NCBI GenBank assembly: GCA_910587055.1
Contig: CAJUKY010000024.1
Coordinates: forward strand, 1 to 25,680
Reading direction: 5' to 3'
Length of the DNA: 25,680 nt
Source: Candidatus Gastranaerophilales bacterium
GTDB lineage: Bacteria; Cyanobacteriota; Vampirovibrionia; Gastranaerophilales; Gastranaerophilaceae
Below the pieces are notes generated by a model. The model did not search any database. It was not told the origin of the DNA and worked only from the letters and a program-made list of their open reading frames with translations. The position numbers and the translations under genes were made by a program. Below are positions 22,831 to 25,680 of the stretch, one piece after another; the stretch's first letter is position 1, and each line of letters starts with the position of its first letter.

Positions 22831-23949
22831 TTAAAGCAAAACAAGGTTATCCTTGCTTATCACATCATCACTCTGTTTGTGGCCTAAAATTTCTTTAATT
22901 TTATCACTGTGGCTTCCTAAAAGCTTTTCACACTCATCTGATGTGTAGTTTGCAACACCGCGTGCAAATTCGCACCCCTTTTCATCCAGAATGCTTATTA
23001 CTTCGCCGTTTTCAAAAACTCCCGCTATTGCAAGCGTTCCAATCGGCAGAAGGCTTGTCTGTTTTTCAATTAAAGCTTTTTTGGCGCCTTCATTTACAAC
23101 AATTCCGCCCCTTAAATTTGTAGCATAAGCTATCCATCTGTGTTTTGAGGATAATTTGTTTGTAGAAAGAAAAACTGTGCCTACATCTTCATTATTAAAT
23201 ACTTTTCTTAGAATTCCTTCCCTTTTGCCGTTTACTATCATAGCGTTTGAGCCTGAATTTGTAACAACTTTTGCCGCGGATAATTTTGTTATCATACCGC
23301 CTCTTCCCCCTAAAGAGGCGCCGGAAGCGAGTTTTTCAATTTTAGAGGTTACTTTTTCAACCACGGGGATTAACTTGGCATCATCAAATTCTTTCGGATT
23401 TTTATCATAAAGTCCGTCAATATCAGACACCATAATAAGCAAATCCGCATCAAGCTTACTTGCAACAAGGGCTGAGAGCTTGTCGTTATCCGAAAAACAT
23501 GCTATTGCCACTTCGCTTGTAGAAACCGTATCATTCTGGTTAATAATCGGGATAATTCCGCATTCTAAAAGTCTGCTTAATGTATTTCTAAGGTTTAAAT
23601 ATCTTTTTCTGTTTGAAAAATCATCTTCGGTGAGCAGCACCTGTGAAACCGTGATACCGTATTTCTCAAACCCTTCCTGCCAGATTTTCATTAAGAAAGG
23701 CTGGCCGATTGAGGCTGCTGCCTGCTTATCCACGGTGGTGTTTGAGGCAGTTTTTACAGGGCAGAGTTTTTTCATGCCCAGAGCCACAGAGCCTGATGAT
23801 ACGATTATTACTTCTTTTCCTTCTTTAAAAAGTCTTGAAATATCTTCAACAAAGGAATACAGCCTTGACAGCGAAATATCTCCTTCATCATTTCTTAAAA
23901 TATTTGTTCCGAATTTAAAAACTACTCTTTTAACATGTCCTGTATTCAT
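22831..23949 (-). CDS. proB: Glutamate 5-kinase with C-terminal PUA domain
   Basis: Phosphorylates glutamate, the first and proline-inhibited step of proline synthesis. The 372 residues give the amino-acid kinase domain (about 1-260; FKFGTNILR, IIVSSGSVALGMKKL, IPIINQNDTVSTSEVA, GGRGGMITKLSAAK) and the PUA domain (about 275-360; LRGGIVVNEGAKKALIEK to GCEFARGVANYTSDE). The usual NENDT motif reads NQNDT. Start ATG 23949; AAGGT of the upstream ald stop region serves as ribosome binding site, 10 bp after the ald stop. The tight spacing to ald and to proA points to a single operon. Confidence 0.96.
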   Translation of the reverse strand: MNTGHVKRVVFKFGTNILRNDEGDISLSRLYSFVEDISRLFKEGKEVIIVSSGSVALGMKKLCPVKTASNTTVDKQAAASIGQPFLMKIWQEGFEKYGITVSQVLLTEDDFSNRKRYLNLRNTLSRLLECGIIPIINQNDTVSTSEVAIACFSDNDKLSALVASKLDADLLIMVSDIDGLYDKNPKEFDDAKLIPVVEKVTSKIEKLASGASLGGRGGMITKLSAAKVVTNSGSNAMIVNGKREGILRKVFNNEDVGTVFLSTNKLSSKHRWIAYATNLRGGIVVNEGAKKALIEKQTSLLPIGTLAIAGVFENGEVISILDEKGCEFARGVANYTSDECEKLLGSHSDKIKEILGHKQSDDVISKDNLVLL

Positions 23950-23959
23950 TTTTACTACC

Positions 23960-25102
23960 TTAAATCACTTTAAAGCCTATCAAAAGCGAGATTTCGGTAT
24001 GCGGCATTTCAAAGGTTTCAGCAAGGCTTTCGCTTGTTACTTCGCCTCTGAATGTATTTACACCTGCCCTTAAGGATTCACTTTCTTTTAATGCCATAAA
24101 GGCTCCGAATTCTCCGATTTTTTGGATATAAGGAAGTATAGCATAAGAATATGCAAAAGACGATGTTCTCGGCGTTAAAGAGGGTAGATTCGGCACGGCG
24201 CAATGTAAAACACCGTATTTTTCAAACACGGGATTTTTCAAAGTGGTGATTCTGTCCATTGTTTCAATGTTTCCGCCCTGATCAATTGCAACATCTATTA
24301 TAAAAGAGCCTTTTTTCATCTCTGATACAACATCTGCGGATACAAGCTTCGGCGCTTTTCTTCCGGGTAATAAAACGGCGCCTACGAGAATATCCGCCTT
24401 TTTGCATTCTTCTTTTATGGTGTAAGGGTTACAATAGTGGGTTTTAAGTGCTCCTTGAAACAGTAAGTCCAAATCTGCAAGGCGTTTAGAATTAATATCT
24501 AAAACAGATACATCTGCACCCATTCCAAGTGCTACTTTTGCGGCATTTGCACCTACCGTGCCTCCGCCTATAATAACAACCTTTCCGGGTTGAACCCCGG
24601 GAACTCCGCCAAGCAGCACGCCTGAACCGCCATTAACCGATTCAAGATAATTTGCACCCAGCTGAATGCTTAATCTGCCCGCCACTTCGCTCATAGGCCT
24701 TAAAAGAGGAAATTCGCCGTTTTTATCCGTAACGGCTTCTGCTGCGATTGCACATACTTTTTTATTTAAAAGTTCTTCGGTCAATTCTTTTTCAACTGCA
24801 AGGTGCATATATGAAAAGATAACCTGATCTTCCTGAAAATATTGATATTCGCACTTTTGCGGCTCTTTTACTTTGATAATAACGTTTGCTTTTTCCCAAA
24901 CTTCTTTATTTGTGTCTATAATTTTTGCACCGCTTTGAACATATTGTTCATCGGTAAAACCGCTTAAAAGCCCTGCGTTATGTTCAATTAAAACTTCATA
25001 TTCATCTTTTGTAAGCATTGCAACGCAATCGGGGGTTAAAGCAACCCTTGTTTCATCGGTTTTTAGCTCTTTTAATATACCGAATACGGTCTTCATTTTC
25101 AT
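23960..25102 (-). CDS. ald: Alanine dehydrogenase
   Basis: Interconverts pyruvate plus ammonia and L-alanine with NAD(H); usually catabolic or redox-balancing in fermenters. The 380 residues match the family length. Substrate residues are visible: R19 (DETRVALTP), K79 (VKEPQ) and H100 (SYMHLA); the NAD site is VVIIGGGTVGANAAKVALGM with D in VLDIN. The C-terminal AVPNLPSLTPRTSSFAYSY is characteristic. ATG 25102 follows AAGGA at 9 bases; a second ATG two codons later would also fit. It sits between pyrF (12 bp) and proB (10 bp), an unusual partner for both. An NAD(P) transhydrogenase alpha subunit is excluded by the substrate residues and the end. Confidence 0.94.
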   Translation of the reverse strand: MKMKTVFGILKELKTDETRVALTPDCVAMLTKDEYEVLIEHNAGLLSGFTDEQYVQSGAKIIDTNKEVWEKANVIIKVKEPQKCEYQYFQEDQVIFSYMHLAVEKELTEELLNKKVCAIAAEAVTDKNGEFPLLRPMSEVAGRLSIQLGANYLESVNGGSGVLLGGVPGVQPGKVVIIGGGTVGANAAKVALGMGADVSVLDINSKRLADLDLLFQGALKTHYCNPYTIKEECKKADILVGAVLLPGRKAPKLVSADVVSEMKKGSFIIDVAIDQGGNIETMDRITTLKNPVFEKYGVLHCAVPNLPSLTPRTSSFAYSYAILPYIQKIGEFGAFMALKESESLRAGVNTFRGEVTSESLAETFEMPHTEISLLIGFKVI

Positions 25103-25114
25103 AAATTAATATCC

Positions 25115-25680
25115 TTATACAGCCTTTGTTGAAAGGGCTTCTTCAATTTCATCAATTATAAGCTGAATTGCGCCTGTTTTATCATCTGCATTTGTAACGG
25201 GGCGCCCCACTACCATATAATCAACCCCTGACAGCATAGCATCCGTTGGGGTTACGACTCTTACCTGATCATTTACGACGCTCCATGTGGGCCTTATTGC
25301 AGGACACACTATAATAAAATCCTCGGGACATTCTTTTCTTATTACAACGGCTTCTGAAGCGGAAGCTACAACACCGTTCAGGCCTGATTCATAAGCCATT
25401 TTTGCAAGAGATGCCACATAATCATCAATATTCATATTAACATTTAATTCTTCGGTTAAAGTTTTTTGTCCGAAGCTTGATAATAGTGTCACACCAAGGA
25501 TTACAGGCTCTTCCATATTATATTTTTTAGCGGTTTCACAGGCCAGTTTTACCGTTGTTGTAAGCATTTTTGAGCCGCCTTTAATATGTATATCAAAAAA
25601 ACTGATACCGTTTTTTACAAGATTGGCGCTTGCTCTTGCAACGGTATTCGGGATATCGTGAAATTTACCGTCAAAAAAGA
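25115..25680 (-). CDS. pyrF: Orotidine 5'-phosphate decarboxylase, C-terminal part (start outside the window)
   Basis: Decarboxylates OMP to UMP, the last step of pyrimidine synthesis. The frame is open through the window edge, adding 37 codons ahead of the internal Met at 25567. The catalytic D-x-K-x-x-D motif is there as FFDGKFHDIPNTVARA, and later VICPAIRPTW-like (IVCPAIRP), VRVVTPTDAMLSGVDYMVVGRPVT and DDKTGAIQLIIDEIE, all typical of the bacterial group I enzyme. The visible 187 residues lack roughly the first 50. The usual motif reads DLK; here the middle residue is Gly, which is not catalytic. It is upstream of ald by 12 bp, heading the visible part of the operon. Confidence 0.95.
   Translation of the reverse strand, partial: FFDGKFHDIPNTVARASANLVKNGISFFDIHIKGGSKMLTTTVKLACETAKKYNMEEPVILGVTLLSSFGQKTLTEELNVNMNIDDYVASLAKMAYESGLNGVVASASEAVVIRKECPEDFIIVCPAIRPTWSVVNDQVRVVTPTDAMLSGVDYMVVGRPVTNADDKTGAIQLIIDEIEEALSTKAV

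Noticed and set aside
22797..22844. Longer proA protein overlapping the end of proB
   Set aside because: AAAGGT is correctly placed for ATG 22796, and the added residues do not look like the family.

Overview
The window looks like a chromosomal stretch of an AT-rich bacterium with a compact genome. Short intergenic gaps, ordinary sigma70-like promoters, frequent GTG/TTG starts and two lineage-type orphan proteins (3139-3870 and 3986-4633) would fit a gut Melainabacteria / Gastranaerophilales-like lineage. That placement is an inference from general gene character, not from a marker gene. There are no phage structural genes, no transposase, no CRISPR array, no rRNA and no recognisable intact tRNA.

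Left part (1-9803): the 5' half of gltX leaves the window on the minus strand. Divergent from it is hom-thrC (threonine synthesis). Next come an EF-hand orphan protein and, convergent with it, a two-membrane-segment orphan protein that has a near-perfect promoter and a structured leader. A 40-codon membrane microprotein lies in the following gap, then a full-length mutS on the minus strand. Divergent from mutS are a membrane-anchored protein of unknown function and a comM/yifB-type AAA+ ATPase.

Middle part (9804-16300): a membrane-tethered thioredoxin and a CcdA transporter form a periplasmic reductant module. A divergent pair follows (a 73-residue helical protein and an XRE regulator sharing a palindromic control region). 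Immediately downstream of the regulator is a 113-bp inverted-repeat-bounded, cloverleaf-like element lying between two perfect 22-bp direct repeats; this is the most unusual non-coding structure here. On the minus strand come a LL-DAP-aminotransferase-like gene with hisH, then a DUF486 membrane protein. On the plus strand come ferritin with a clear terminator and two overlapping genes for exported proteins, the first of which looks like an M48 peptidase that has lost its zinc site.

Right part (16300-25680): a two-subunit CoA transferase (atoD-atoA type), a PIF1-type helicase with extra N- and C-terminal regions, and a RelE-superfamily/HTH toxin-antitoxin pair whose promoter is overlaid by a palindromic operator. 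On the minus strand is a biosynthetic run read as pyrF (cut by the window edge)-ald-proB-proA, with nadA following: pyrimidine, alanine, proline and NAD metabolism.

Most genes are housekeeping. The accessory or less explained parts are the XRE/73-aa/structured-element locus (11177-11930), the toxin-antitoxin locus (19864-20544), the pseudo-peptidase pair (14969-16247) and the microprotein (4875-4997).
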